The notes below the pieces were generated by a model. That model was not told where the DNA came from. It was given only the letters and a program-made list of their open reading frames with translations, and did no database searches. From Flavobacteriaceae bacterium (lineage in GTDB: Bacteria; Bacteroidota; Bacteroidia; Flavobacteriales; Flavobacteriaceae), in the NCBI GenBank assembly GCA_030835825.1, contig JAURRA010000005.1, positions 1 to 64,000 on the forward strand: a stretch of DNA of 64,000 bases, read 5' to 3'. Both the position numbers and the translations under genes were made by a program. Each line of letters opens with the position of its first letter. Within the stretch, counting starts at the first letter, position 1. Shown here one piece after another: positions 18,095 to 27,807 of this stretch.

Positions 18095-18961
18095 CTATCT
18101 TCTTTGTTTAAAATAGCCCAATAACTTTTTGACATAATTATCTGTTACCGCACAATCAATGGTTCCGGCACCTGCTCTATTAAAAGTATCTTCAAAATAG
18201 TTGAGATGTTCAGTGTAAGACTCGCGATAAGCTGTTCTCACTTTTCTGCGGCTGGTATTGATAAATTTAACTTTATCGGTTTCTTGATCTAAAACAGGGA
18301 CTAGGCCAAGATTGGGAATTTCGATTTCCTTGGGATCAAAAATTCTTATCCCAGTTAGGTCGTGTTTTTTGGCAGCAATTCTTACCGCAGTATCATAAGG
18401 TGAGCTCATAAAATCAGATAGCACAAAGACAATGGCTTTTTTTTTCAAAACACTTGATAAAAACTCAAGCGCAAGTTTGAAATCTGTGGCCTTGTGTTGG
18501 GGCTCAAACTCAATCAAATCTCTTATAATTCTCAACACGTGAGAGCGTCCTTTTTTTGGAGGAACAAATCGTTCGACTTGATCAGAAAACATCAGTAACC
18601 CAATTTTATCATTATTTTGGGTTGCCGAAAAAGCCAACGTAGCTGATAATTCTGTGATCAAATCTTTTTTTCTTTGCACAGTCGTTCCAAACAATGCTGA
18701 TCCAGAAACATCCACCATCAACATCATGGTGAGTTCCCGCTCTTCTTCAAACACTTTGATGTGCGGCTCGTTAGTTCTGGCCGTTACGTTCCAGTCAATG
18801 TTGCGAACGTCATCTCCATATTGATACTGCCGAACTTCACTAAAAGTCATTCCGCGACCTTTGAATTTGGAATGGTATTCCCCGCCAAAAATATGATCAG
18901 ACAGGCGTCTGGTCTTTATTTCAATGGTTCTTACTTTTTTGAGAAGTGATTTGGTATCCAT
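18095..18961 (-). CDS. DUF58 domain-containing protein
   Basis: This 288-aa soluble protein has the hallmark DUF58 block YQYGDDVRNIDWNVTARTNE followed by a degenerate VWA-like fold (MMLMVDVSGSALFG). DUF58 proteins accompany MoxR ATPases, probably as partners or clients. It lies 11 bases after moxR and abuts the next gene. Confidence 0.92.
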   Translation of the reverse strand: MDTKSLLKKVRTIEIKTRRLSDHIFGGEYHSKFKGRGMTFSEVRQYQYGDDVRNIDWNVTARTNEPHIKVFEEERELTMMLMVDVSGSALFGTTVQRKKDLITELSATLAFSATQNNDKIGLLMFSDQVERFVPPKKGRSHVLRIIRDLIEFEPQHKATDFKLALEFLSSVLKKKAIVFVLSDFMSSPYDTAVRIAAKKHDLTGIRIFDPKEIEIPNLGLVPVLDQETDKVKFINTSRRKVRTAYRESYTEHLNYFEDTFNRAGAGTIDCAVTDNYVKKLLGYFKQRR

Positions 18962-18972
18962 AGATTCTAGAC

Positions 18973-19974
18973 TTATGGAACAGCAATTTCATTCACAATG
19001 GCATTAATAATATCTTCTGAAGTCACATTTTCAGCTTCGGCTTCATAGGTCAGTCCAATTCTGTGACGCAAAACGTCCAAAACAACGGCCCTAACATCCT
19101 CAGGAATGACATAACCTCGACGTTTGATAAATGCGTAACAACGCGATGCACTGGCCAAATTTATGCTGCCTCGCGGCGAAGCTCCAAAAGAAATTAACGA
19201 TTTGAGGTTTTCAAGATTATATTTTTCAGGATAACGGGTAGCAAAGACAATATCAAGAATATATCTCTCAATTTTCTCGTCCATATATACCATTTGAACG
19301 GCCTTTTGGGCAGTATCAATTTGTTTCAAACTAACCACCTTTTTTACTGGTTCGGCGCTGTTGCTCAGATTAGCTCTTATTATTTTTTGCTCTTCATCCA
19401 TTTTAGGGTAGTCAATGACTGTTTTTAGCATAAATCTATCGACCTGAGCTTCTGGCAGCGGATATGTCCCTTCCTGTTCGACAGGGTTTTGAGTAGCCAT
19501 AACCAAAAAAGGTGCTTGTAGCTTAAAGCTCTCATCGCCAATAGTAACTTGTTTTTCTTGCATGGCCTCAAGTAATGCCGATTGAACCTTAGCTGGTGCT
19601 CGATTGATCTCGTCAGCCAAAACAAAATTCGCAAAAACAGGCCCTTTTTTGATAGAGAAGTCGTTCTCCTTAATGTTGTAAATCAGTGTTCCCACAACAT
19701 CTGCAGGAAGCAAATCTGGGGTAAACTGAATTCTACTAAAACTCCCCCCCATAGCCTGAGAAAGGGTGTTGATAGCCAATGTTTTAGCTAGCCCTGGCAC
19801 CCCTTCCAGTAGGATGTGCCCTTTGCCAAGCAACCCTATTAAAAGCCGCTCAACCATGTGTTGTTGACCCACGATGACTTTACCCATCTCCAAGGTTAAC
19901 AAGTCAATAAATGCGCTTTCTTTCTGAATGGTCTCATTCAAAGCATTAATGTCAATAGTCGTCTTTTCTTCCAC
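18973..19974 (-). CDS. moxR: MoxR family AAA+ ATPase
   Basis: This 333-aa chaperone-like ATPase leads the operon. Walker A is EGVPGLAKT (about residues 57-65) and Walker B is LADEINRAP (119-127); the sensor region contains ATQNPVEQEGTYPLPEAQVD. MoxR proteins are thought to help assemble or insert metal into VWA protein complexes, which fits the BatA/BatB genes downstream. Transcription probably starts in the 150-bp gap before the divergent gene at 20125. Confidence 0.96.
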   Translation of the reverse strand: MEEKTTIDINALNETIQKESAFIDLLTLEMGKVIVGQQHMVERLLIGLLGKGHILLEGVPGLAKTLAINTLSQAMGGSFSRIQFTPDLLPADVVGTLIYNIKENDFSIKKGPVFANFVLADEINRAPAKVQSALLEAMQEKQVTIGDESFKLQAPFLVMATQNPVEQEGTYPLPEAQVDRFMLKTVIDYPKMDEEQKIIRANLSNSAEPVKKVVSLKQIDTAQKAVQMVYMDEKIERYILDIVFATRYPEKYNLENLKSLISFGASPRGSINLASASRCYAFIKRRGYVIPEDVRAVVLDVLRHRIGLTYEAEAENVTSEDIINAIVNEIAVP

Positions 19975-20124
19975 AATTTTTTCTTTTTGAAATGCAACGC
20001 AAAGTGATAAAATTTTCCGCTTTTGGCTGTTAATAATTGGTTAAAAATTAAGTCTTTCTAACATGGCTACGTAATAACATTTTTTAATTTTATAACAAGT
20101 CCAATCGCCTGATAGAGCTTCATC

Positions 20125-21258
20125 ATGATTAACAAACGTCTTTTGATTAAAAACTTATTGGCTCATAATGATGAGAATAGCTTTTATGACAAAAAACTTC
20201 AAATTGATATCAGTGAAAAAGAAGGAAAAGCCAAATTCTTAAAACATGTCTGCGCCCTATCAAACAGCAACCCCAAAAACAACTCTTATATTGTAATTGG
20301 TATTCAGGATGAAGATAATAAAATTATCGGTGTCGATTTTTTTGATGACAGTAAAATTCAAAATTTAATTAATGCCTATTTAGAAAACCCCCCTTCAGTT
20401 CAATATGAAAACATCTCATTTCCACATCTTCCCGATGACAAGGTAGTTGGGTTGGTCACCATAAGGTCAAGCAGCAGACTGACTTCCCTCAAGCGAAATA
20501 TTTGGAAATACTATGGGGGATCTGTCTTCTTTAGAGACGGAAGCATGAGCATGCCTAAAGTTTTTGATATCCAAGTGGAAGATAAAAACTCCAGTATTGT
20601 TGCGGCTATTGAAGCTCACGCGCAAAACAATATCGAATATACCCTCGACGGCGTATTTGCGTTTATGGAAAAGCGGCGCGTTTATGACCCCAAATACTTA
20701 GTCTTTCAAGAATATTTTGTGATGTGCTGGGCAGGGCAGAAAAAAACGGTTAACGATAAGACCTTTTACTCCAGAGTTGATATTGCTCTGATCAATGAGC
20801 AGGTAAGATTGTTTTATTCCGACCTCGATGAGGTGTCTATTTCCTACAGTAAAGATTGGTTTAAAATTGTAGAATTTATCAATCTTGGCTTTCATAATAA
20901 CAGTGCATATTACAAATTGGAAGAAACCATCATTCGATTTCAAAATAACGCCTCCTACCAAATCGAATCCCAGCTACTATTTGACCCACCGCAAATTGAT
21001 CTCAAAGTATTACACCATATTTTTAATTCAAATAACCTGATCATTGATAAATTAGCCCGACAACAACCACTCTCCGATCGAGAAAACAAAGACCTTCTCA
21101 ATTTACCCATTTCCTATTTGATGTGTCATTTCAACGGTTTTGAGGATGCTTTAAATCGGCTGAAAGACGCCAGACTTTTAATCAGGACGCACAGCAAAAC
21201 AATGCATCAAATCTATAACGAGAGCATGAGAATTCTTCGAAAAGTAAAATACAATTAA
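20125..21258 (+). CDS. AlbA_2-type putative DNA-binding protein
   Basis: This 377-aa protein has an N-terminal AlbA_2/Schlafen-like domain (about residues 15-130). Visible are the KEGKAKFLKHVCALSN helix, the NNSYIVIGIQDEDNKIIGVD strand-turn-strand, and VVGLVTIRSSSRLTS. The rest has no motif I recognise. AlbA_2 proteins are often called ATP-binding or transcriptional regulators, but here function is unknown. It converges on the ALDH gene with a 7-bp gap. Confidence 0.8.
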   Translation: MINKRLLIKNLLAHNDENSFYDKKLQIDISEKEGKAKFLKHVCALSNSNPKNNSYIVIGIQDEDNKIIGVDFFDDSKIQNLINAYLENPPSVQYENISFPHLPDDKVVGLVTIRSSSRLTSLKRNIWKYYGGSVFFRDGSMSMPKVFDIQVEDKNSSIVAAIEAHAQNNIEYTLDGVFAFMEKRRVYDPKYLVFQEYFVMCWAGQKKTVNDKTFYSRVDIALINEQVRLFYSDLDEVSISYSKDWFKIVEFINLGFHNNSAYYKLEETIIRFQNNASYQIESQLLFDPPQIDLKVLHHIFNSNNLIIDKLARQQPLSDRENKDLLNLPISYLMCHFNGFEDALNRLKDARLLIRTHSKTMHQIYNESMRILRKVKYN

Positions 21259-21265
21259 CAGTAAA

Positions 21266-22813
21266 TTATAAATCGAATTTGATGCCTTGGGCCAGTGGCA
21301 AATCTGCCGTATAATTAATGGTATTAGTTTGTCGGCGCATATAAACTTTCCACGCATCACTTCCCGATTCGCGCCCTCCGCCAGTATCCTTTTCACCACC
21401 AAAAGCCCCTCCAATTTCAGCTCCAGAGGTTCCAATATTGACGTTCGCAATCCCACAATCACTCCCTGCTTGAGACAGAAACAATTCAGCTTCCCGTAAG
21501 TTATTGGTCATAATAGCTGATGACAGTCCTTGAGCAACACCATTTTGAAGGGCTATGGCATTATCAGCTGTCCCAGTGTACTTGATCAAATAAAGCACAG
21601 GGGCAAAGGTTTCGTGCTGAACAATTTGAAAATCATTCTCTGCCTCGGCAATAGCTGGTTTTACATAACAGCCACTTTCATAGCCCTCGCCTTGAAGTAC
21701 ACCGCCCTGGACCACTAGTCGGCCACCTTGCTCGACAACGGCTTTCAACGCTGCTTGGTACATTTGAACAGCATCCTTATCAATGAGCGGCCCAACGTGG
21801 TTACTCTCATCTAAAGGGTTGCCAATTCTAAGTTGACCATAGGCTTTAACCAAAGCATCCTTAACTTGGTCATACATACTTTCATGAATGATCAAACGTC
21901 GGGTTGAAGTACAACGCTGTCCTGCAGTTCCAACAGCTCCAAAGACAGCTCCTATAACCGTCATTTTAATGTCAGCATCAGGAGTTACTATAATGGCGTT
22001 ATTCCCTCCCAATTCTAAGAGTGATTTGCCAAGTCGTTTCGCAACAGCTTGAGCCACTAGACGCCCCATCCGTGTACTTCCTGTAGCAGAAACTAAAGGC
22101 ACTCGTTTGTCGTTTGACAGCATTTCGCCAATGGTATAATCGCCATTTACCAAACAGGAAATCCCTTCAGGAAGATTATTTTCTCTTAAAATATCTGCAA
22201 TAATCATTTGACAGGCCACGCCACATAGAGGTGCTTTTTCGCTTGGTTTCCAGACACAAACATCCCCACAAACCCATGCTAAGGCTGTATTCCAAGCCCA
22301 AACAGCCACTGGAAAATTGAACGCTGAAATGATCCCTACAACACCCAAAGGATGATATTGCTCATACATTCTGTGTCCTGGACGCTCACTGTGCATGGTC
22401 AACCCATGTAATTGTCGTGACAAGCCAACAGCAAAATCGCAAATGTCTATCATTTCTTGAACCTCTCCGAGACCTTCTTGTAGTGATTTTCCCATTTCAT
22501 AGGACACAAGTTGTCCTAAGGGTAATTTCAACGCTCTGAGTTTATTGCCAAATTGGCGTACAATTTCACCGCGCTGAGGTGCTGGCATTAGTCTCCAAAC
22601 AGGAAAAGCTTGTGTAGCAGCAAGCATCGCTTTTTCGTAATCTGCCGGACTAGCTCCAGAAACAGAGGCAATCCTTTTTCCATCCACAGGTGAATAACTG
22701 TCGAATGAACCGCCTGTTGAAAACCAGTTTTGTCCTGTAGAACACCCGGCATTTTGATCTTTAAGCTGCAGCTGACTTAGCATACTTGCAATATTCAAAG
22801 AAGAAATTGACAT
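21266..22813 (-). CDS. Aldehyde dehydrogenase, ALDH7 (alpha-aminoadipic semialdehyde dehydrogenase) type
   Basis: This 515-aa NAD-dependent aldehyde dehydrogenase has the catalytic glutamate in SLLELGGNNAIIV and the catalytic cysteine in GTAGQRCTSTRR. The GGN and TSTRRL context resembles the ALDH7/antiquitin group, which oxidises alpha-aminoadipic semialdehyde in lysine breakdown. It ends a probable operon run with CYTH, pyk, IPExxxVDY, rnc, fabF and acpP. The lysine role is inferred from family only. Confidence 0.88.
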   Translation of the reverse strand: MSISSLNIASMLSQLQLKDQNAGCSTGQNWFSTGGSFDSYSPVDGKRIASVSGASPADYEKAMLAATQAFPVWRLMPAPQRGEIVRQFGNKLRALKLPLGQLVSYEMGKSLQEGLGEVQEMIDICDFAVGLSRQLHGLTMHSERPGHRMYEQYHPLGVVGIISAFNFPVAVWAWNTALAWVCGDVCVWKPSEKAPLCGVACQMIIADILRENNLPEGISCLVNGDYTIGEMLSNDKRVPLVSATGSTRMGRLVAQAVAKRLGKSLLELGGNNAIIVTPDADIKMTVIGAVFGAVGTAGQRCTSTRRLIIHESMYDQVKDALVKAYGQLRIGNPLDESNHVGPLIDKDAVQMYQAALKAVVEQGGRLVVQGGVLQGEGYESGCYVKPAIAEAENDFQIVQHETFAPVLYLIKYTGTADNAIALQNGVAQGLSSAIMTNNLREAELFLSQAGSDCGIANVNIGTSGAEIGGAFGGEKDTGGGRESGSDAWKVYMRRQTNTINYTADLPLAQGIKFDL

Positions 22814-22870
22814 TTTTTATGTTTTTATATTGAGTGCGAAACTAAATAAAAATGGGCAAATGAGGTAGAA

Positions 22871-23338
22871 TTACCAGAATTTAAATGGGTTTTTAACCAA
22901 TTGAGAGTTGTAATATTTAATCCTACCTGTTACTTCATTTCCAAGCCAATCAGGACGGTCAAAGCTATCGGATTCCCGTGTCAATTCGACCTCAGCGATA
23001 ATCAATCCTTCATTTAGACCTTTAAATTCATCGACTTCAAACAATAGATCTCCAACCGGGATCTCATATCTAACTTTTTCCAATAGTGGCTGTTCGCAAA
23101 GCAGCAGTAGATCTTTGGCCTCATCAATAGCAATGTCCTTCTCCCACTCAAATCTAGACATCCCCGAATCGGAAGACAATCCTTTGATAGTGATATAACC
23201 ACATGTATCATTGATTCTGACTCTAACGGTGCGCTCGGGATGGGTGCTTAGAAAGCCTTGAACAATATTAAAATGACGGGTAGCATTACGTTTAAAATCA
23301 TCTGAAGCAACCAAAAATTTACGTTCAATTTCCAACAT
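22871..23338 (-). CDS. CYTH domain protein
   Basis: This 155-aa protein of the CYTH/triphosphate tunnel metalloenzyme type opens with the signature EIERKFLV (ExExK), and has GYITIKG and RFEWEKDI strands and a terminal LVKNPF segment. Family members hydrolyse triphosphate compounds using divalent metal. It sits 9 bases after pyk. Possible activity on tripolyphosphate is only suggested by family. Confidence 0.88.
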   Translation of the reverse strand: MLEIERKFLVASDDFKRNATRHFNIVQGFLSTHPERTVRVRINDTCGYITIKGLSSDSGMSRFEWEKDIAIDEAKDLLLLCEQPLLEKVRYEIPVGDLLFEVDEFKGLNEGLIIAEVELTRESDSFDRPDWLGNEVTGRIKYYNSQLVKNPFKFW

Positions 23339-23347
23339 AATAATAAT

Positions 23348-24814
23348 TCATCGGGCCCTTCCCGCTAATTTCATAATTTCTCCTGTAATTTCAGAAACTC
23401 GAAGGGTATTGACCATGCCTTTTTCTTTGATGGGCATAGCAGCCAAACTTATTAGCATATCGCCTTCATCGAGATATCCTGCCTTACAAGCCAACAAATT
23501 CAAATCATCAACCGTTTCATCGGTGCTGACAAATTTCTCATAGAAGAAGACTTCAACGCCCCAAAGTAAGCTCAATCTATTCAGGATGCGTCGGTTGGAC
23601 GAAAAGACCAAAATATGAGCATGCGGTCGCCAAGCAGAAATTTGAAAAGCCGTGTAGCCACTGTTAGTTAAGGTTGATATGGCCTTGGCATCTATTTCGT
23701 TGGCCATTGTTGCCGCATGATAACAAACGGACTTAGTGATGTAGCGGTTGGTTCTAATTTGAGGTGCAAGTTGAGGCACCTGAATTAAATCCGAATGTTC
23801 GACACTTTTCAAAATTTCACTCATCTTTTGGATAACCTGAACAGGATATTGCCCAACGGAGGTTTCTCCTGACAACATTACCGCATCGGCACCATCCATA
23901 ACAGAATTGGCAACATCATTTACCTCTGCTCTGGTTGGTGTCAGACTATCTATCATGGTCTCCATCATTTGCGTAGCAATGATAACGGGAATTCTTGCTC
24001 TTTTGGCACGATGCACCAATTGCTTTTGAATTAACGGAACCTCGGCGGCAGGCATCTCTACGCCCAAATCTCCACGTGCTACCATCATTCCATCGCAATG
24101 AGCCACAATTTTATCAATGTTTACAATAGCTTCGGGCTTTTCAATTTTCGCAATAATAGGAATCTTAATCGCTGATTTTGCTTTAATAATGGCCTGTAAT
24201 TCCTTTAAATCATCTTCATTTCTAACAAAAGACAAAGCAATCCAATCGACCTGTTGTTTAATAGCAAAATCGGCGTCTTTAAGGTCCTTAGGGGTCAATG
24301 CAGGAAGTGAGATTTTCGTATTGGGCAAGTTCACGCCTTTATTGGATTTGAGCGGCCCTCCTTGAACAACTTTAGCATCAACTTTGGCCGTTCCATCGGT
24401 AGACTCAACTTCAAATATCAACTTACCATCATCTAGCAAAATGCGCTCTCCCGGCTTTACATCCGAAGGAAATTGAGGGTAATTCATGTATGCTTTTTCG
24501 TGATTCCCAACAAAACGCTCTCCAGTATAAAAAGAAATTCTATCTCCTGCTTTAACCACAATACCGTCTTCCATCACGCCGACCCGAAGTTTAGGCCCTT
24601 GCAAGTCAGCCAGAATTGCCGTATGATAGTCAAACTCTGAATTTAAGTCGCGAATAATTTTAATGCGCTCCTCAACATCTTGGTAATCGGCATGAGAGAA
24701 ATTAATTCGAAAAACATTCACCCCTGCATCTATCATGGCTTTAATGGTTTCCTTACTACTCGATGCAGGTCCAAGAGTTGCTACTATTTTTGTTTTTTTA
24801 CGATGCTGAGTCAT
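23348..24814 (-). CDS. pyk: Pyruvate kinase
   Basis: This 488-aa glycolytic enzyme converts phosphoenolpyruvate and ADP to pyruvate and ATP. Present are KIVATLGPASSSKETI, FRINFSHA, the active-site PIIAKIEKPEAIVNIDKI and MVARGDLGVEMP, and the TRAEVNDVANSVMDGADAVM helix. Length is normal. Its start overlaps the upstream IPExxxVDY stop by one base (TAATG). Confidence 0.97.
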   Translation of the reverse strand: MTQHRKKTKIVATLGPASSSKETIKAMIDAGVNVFRINFSHADYQDVEERIKIIRDLNSEFDYHTAILADLQGPKLRVGVMEDGIVVKAGDRISFYTGERFVGNHEKAYMNYPQFPSDVKPGERILLDDGKLIFEVESTDGTAKVDAKVVQGGPLKSNKGVNLPNTKISLPALTPKDLKDADFAIKQQVDWIALSFVRNEDDLKELQAIIKAKSAIKIPIIAKIEKPEAIVNIDKIVAHCDGMMVARGDLGVEMPAAEVPLIQKQLVHRAKRARIPVIIATQMMETMIDSLTPTRAEVNDVANSVMDGADAVMLSGETSVGQYPVQVIQKMSEILKSVEHSDLIQVPQLAPQIRTNRYITKSVCYHAATMANEIDAKAISTLTNSGYTAFQISAWRPHAHILVFSSNRRILNRLSLLWGVEVFFYEKFVSTDETVDDLNLLACKAGYLDEGDMLISLAAMPIKEKGMVNTLRVSEITGEIMKLAGRAR

Positions 24815-25293
24815 TAACTAAAAATTAAATTTATTTTACTTTTAATAGGTTTACTTTCAACCGTATAGGCAGTTAGGACTTGGGGTAAGTCATGTAATTG
24901 AGTTACTAATTGGGGCACATCTATAACCGATCCTTCTTCCTCAATTGCTAAAAAATAATTCACCTTTTCAACATCTGGAATCAAATATATCAATTGTGTA
25001 ACAGGAGTTTGGTTATCAAATAAACTGCCCGAGTCCTCTATAAAAGCGTCCATTTGAAAACGATTCGCGACCAAATTCCATGTGCAAAATTGTTTTTCAT
25101 CATGCCAAATAAACCAGCTAAATGAGGCTGGAGAATCATTAAAACACAGGTCGTGATCTGTTCTCGATAGATTTAATCCTAAAGCTTTATTAATGGCGTA
25201 ACAGAGTCTAAAATCCTCTATATCTGTGTGAATAGCAATAATTTGATTATTCACTTGACCTAAATCATCGTCGAGGATAGAATGTTTTATCAT
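24814..25293 (-). CDS. IPExxxVDY family protein
   Basis: This 159-aa protein belongs to a Bacteroidota family named for a short motif, here as IPDVEKVNY (residues 105-113). It has no known activity. It lies between rnc and pyk, the position seen in other flavobacteria, and it overlaps pyk by one base. Confidence 0.85.
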   Translation of the reverse strand: MIKHSILDDDLGQVNNQIIAIHTDIEDFRLCYAINKALGLNLSRTDHDLCFNDSPASFSWFIWHDEKQFCTWNLVANRFQMDAFIEDSGSLFDNQTPVTQLIYLIPDVEKVNYFLAIEEEGSVIDVPQLVTQLHDLPQVLTAYTVESKPIKSKINLIFS

Positions 25294-25394
25294 GCCTTAA
25301 AATACTGCCGCTAAGATAGATTATTCCTTCGTACTAGGGCAAAAAGGAAGCCAGATAGTTCTATGTTATAACGCTCTAGTTTTAGGCGCACTAA

Positions 25395-26132
25395 CTATGA
25401 ATTGATTTCCTTTTGAAGGGAATAATAAGCTCTTCTAGCTGATTTCTCCTCTGCTTTCTTTTTTGAAGTATCACGTGCTTTGGCTACGAGTTTACCGTTC
25501 AAAAAGAGTTTTGCAGTAAAATGCCTGACAACTTCCTTCCCAGAATCATGCTCAGAAACGAACTCAAATCGAATTCTATTTTTTTGACACCATTCAACAA
25601 GAAGCCCTTTGTAGCTCAATATTTTAGACTCCAATTTTGAGATATTAACATGAGGTTTAATGACCCGTCTAAAAATAAATTCTTCACAGATTTGGTAACC
25701 TTTGTCGAGATAAATTGCACCCACTAAGGCTTCAAATAAATTACCGTGAACATTCTCGCCAAATTGATTGTCTGGATCCTCTAAATTGAGAAATTGCTTT
25801 AATTTGAGCTCTTTTCCCAATTCATTGAGATGTGCTCTACTGACAATTTTTGACCGCATCTCTGTCAAATAACCTTCATTGCCGCTGGGCACTTCGTGAT
25901 ATAAAAAATTGGCGATTATCATGCTTAACACCGCATCTCCTAAAAATTCTAATCGTTCATAATTTTGAGGATGGCCCTCAGCATTGGTCCTATGCTCTGA
26001 TTTGTGCAAAAAGGCGAGCTCATAGTATAGCGGTGTGCCGATTTTAAAGCCAAGAATATCATTGAGCTCTGGAGCAACAGTAGAACTAGATAAGGATTTT
26101 GAGCGCTTGAATATATTTTTCAGTCCGCCCAT
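25395..26132 (-). CDS. rnc: Ribonuclease III
   Basis: This 245-aa double-stranded RNA endonuclease processes rRNA and mRNA. The catalytic signature is ERLEFLGDAVLSMII; a second acidic block is GNLFEALVGAIYLDKGY. A C-terminal dsRNA-binding domain ends KAEEKSARRAYYSL. I chose ATG at 26132 (MGGLKNIFKR), five bases after fabF. A longer frame would overlap fabF by 50 bases. Confidence 0.95.
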   Translation of the reverse strand: MGGLKNIFKRSKSLSSSTVAPELNDILGFKIGTPLYYELAFLHKSEHRTNAEGHPQNYERLEFLGDAVLSMIIANFLYHEVPSGNEGYLTEMRSKIVSRAHLNELGKELKLKQFLNLEDPDNQFGENVHGNLFEALVGAIYLDKGYQICEEFIFRRVIKPHVNISKLESKILSYKGLLVEWCQKNRIRFEFVSEHDSGKEVVRHFTAKLFLNGKLVAKARDTSKKKAEEKSARRAYYSLQKEINS

Positions 26133-26136
26133 AGAG

Positions 26137-27387
26137 TTATTCGAATTTTTTGAAAACAACACAAGCGTTATGCCCTCCAAAGCCAAAAGTATTACTCATA
26201 GCAATGTTAACTTCTCTTTTTTGAGCCTTATTGAGGGTTAAATTCAACTCAGGATTAATGTTGTCATCTTGAGTGCTATGATTAATTGTTGGGGGCACAA
26301 TACCTTTAGTTATTGAAAAAACTGAAGCTATAGCCTCTATCGCTCCCGCAGCTCCCAATAGATGTCCTGTCATGGACTTGGTAGAATTGATATTAATATT
26401 TTTAGCGTGATCTCCGAACACATCCGAGATAGCTTTGAGTTCTGCAACATCACCAAGGGGAGTAGATGTCCCGTGAGTATTGATGGCATCAACATCATGC
26501 GCATCAATTTTTGCGTCGCGAAGACTGTTTTCCATTACCGCCTTTACTCCGATTCCTTCAGGATGCGGTGCTGTCATATGATAGGCGTCTGATGACAACC
26601 CTCCTCCAATAAGTTCGGCATAAATGTGTGCTCCTCGTTTTACGGCATGATCGTATGACTCCAACACGATGGCACCAGCACCTTCTCCAAGTACAAAGCC
26701 GTCTCGATTGGCATCAAATGGTCTTGAGGCTGTTTTGGGATCATCATTTCTGACTGATAAAGCATGCATGGCGTTGAAGCCTCCAATACCAGCAATGGTA
26801 ACTGCAGCCTCGCTACCCCCTGTTACGATAACGTCACAATAGCCCAATTTGATGTAATTCATGGCATCAATCATGGCATTGGCTGCTGAGGCACAAGCCG
26901 AAACAGTAGTATAATTGGGCCCCATAAAGCCATATTTCATAGATATATTAGCTGGCGCAATGTCAGCAATCATCTTGGGAATGAAAAATGGGTTGAATCT
27001 TGGTGACCCATCACCAAGAGCGAAATTGATAGCCTCATTTTGAAAAGTTTCCAAACCTCCTATTCCAGCACCCCAAATGATTCCAACTCTCAATTTATCC
27101 AGTTTGTCTAAATTAAAATTGGCGTCCGAGATGGCTTCATCGGAAGCTACCATGGCGTATTGCGCAAAGCGGTCCATCTTACGGGCAGCCTTTCGATCCA
27201 TGAAATTTTCTGGATCAAAATTCTTCAACTCGCAAGCGAAATTTGTTTTGAACTTTTCCGAGTCAAAATAGGTAATAGGAGCGGCTCCGCTAACACCAGC
27301 TACAAGAGCGTTCCAATAAGCATCTTTATTGTTACCTATTGGCGTTAGCGCGCCCATTCCTGTTACGACAACGCGATTTAAGTCCAT
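26137..27387 (-). CDS. fabF: Beta-ketoacyl-ACP synthase II
   Basis: This 416-aa condensing enzyme elongates fatty acids on acyl carrier protein. The active-site Cys is C165 in TVSACASAANA; catalytic histidines are in NTHGTSTPLGD and KSMTGHLLGAAG. It follows acpP by 16 bases in a fab operon. Confidence 0.97.
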   Translation of the reverse strand: MDLNRVVVTGMGALTPIGNNKDAYWNALVAGVSGAAPITYFDSEKFKTNFACELKNFDPENFMDRKAARKMDRFAQYAMVASDEAISDANFNLDKLDKLRVGIIWGAGIGGLETFQNEAINFALGDGSPRFNPFFIPKMIADIAPANISMKYGFMGPNYTTVSACASAANAMIDAMNYIKLGYCDVIVTGGSEAAVTIAGIGGFNAMHALSVRNDDPKTASRPFDANRDGFVLGEGAGAIVLESYDHAVKRGAHIYAELIGGGLSSDAYHMTAPHPEGIGVKAVMENSLRDAKIDAHDVDAINTHGTSTPLGDVAELKAISDVFGDHAKNININSTKSMTGHLLGAAGAIEAIASVFSITKGIVPPTINHSTQDDNINPELNLTLNKAQKREVNIAMSNTFGFGGHNACVVFKKFE

Positions 27388-27403
27388 TAATTATGGGTGT
27401 AAC

Positions 27404-27634
27404 TTATGCCTTTTCGATATAAGCAATAGCTTGACCAACGGTCGCGATATTTTCTGCTTGATCATCAGGAATTTGAATATCAAATTCTTTTTCGAATTCC
27501 ATAATCAGTTCAACAGTATCCAAAGAATCTGCTCCTAAATCGTTGGTGAAGCTTGCCTCAGCTACAACTTCATTTTCATCAACTCCTAATTTGTCAACGA
27601 TAATCGCTTTTACTCTTGATGCAATGTCTGACAT
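27404..27634 (-). CDS. acpP: Acyl carrier protein
   Basis: This 76-aa acidic protein carries fatty acyl chains on a phosphopantetheine attached to Ser37 in [12 protein letters not shown]. Length and charge are typical. It is the first gene of the acpP-fabF-rnc run; a -7 box lies about 30 bases upstream. Confidence 0.97.
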   Translation of the reverse strand: MSDIASRVKAIIVDKLGVDENEVVAEASFTNDLGADSLDTVELIMEFEKEFDIQIPDDQAENIATVGQAIAYIEKA

Positions 27635-27664
27635 AATGTTTAGTTTTACGGTTTAATTAAGCGA

Positions 27665-27672
27665 CAAAAATA
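27665..27672 (-). promoter_or_regulatory. Probable -7 box of the acpP-fabF operon
   Basis: On the minus strand TATTTTTG matches TAnnTTTG exactly, 30 bases upstream of the acpP ATG. I see no good -33 TTTG at the usual distance. Confidence 0.4.
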
Positions 27673-27807
27673 GAAAAACTTTATTTGATAGTGGTTTTTA
27701 ATGTTTAAAATAACATCTAATCAAAATTCCCTTCAAATTATGCCAATGCTAATAACGTCTCAAACTAATTTCTACAATAACTCTTTTAAGTTCATTAAAT
27801 TGAGAAA

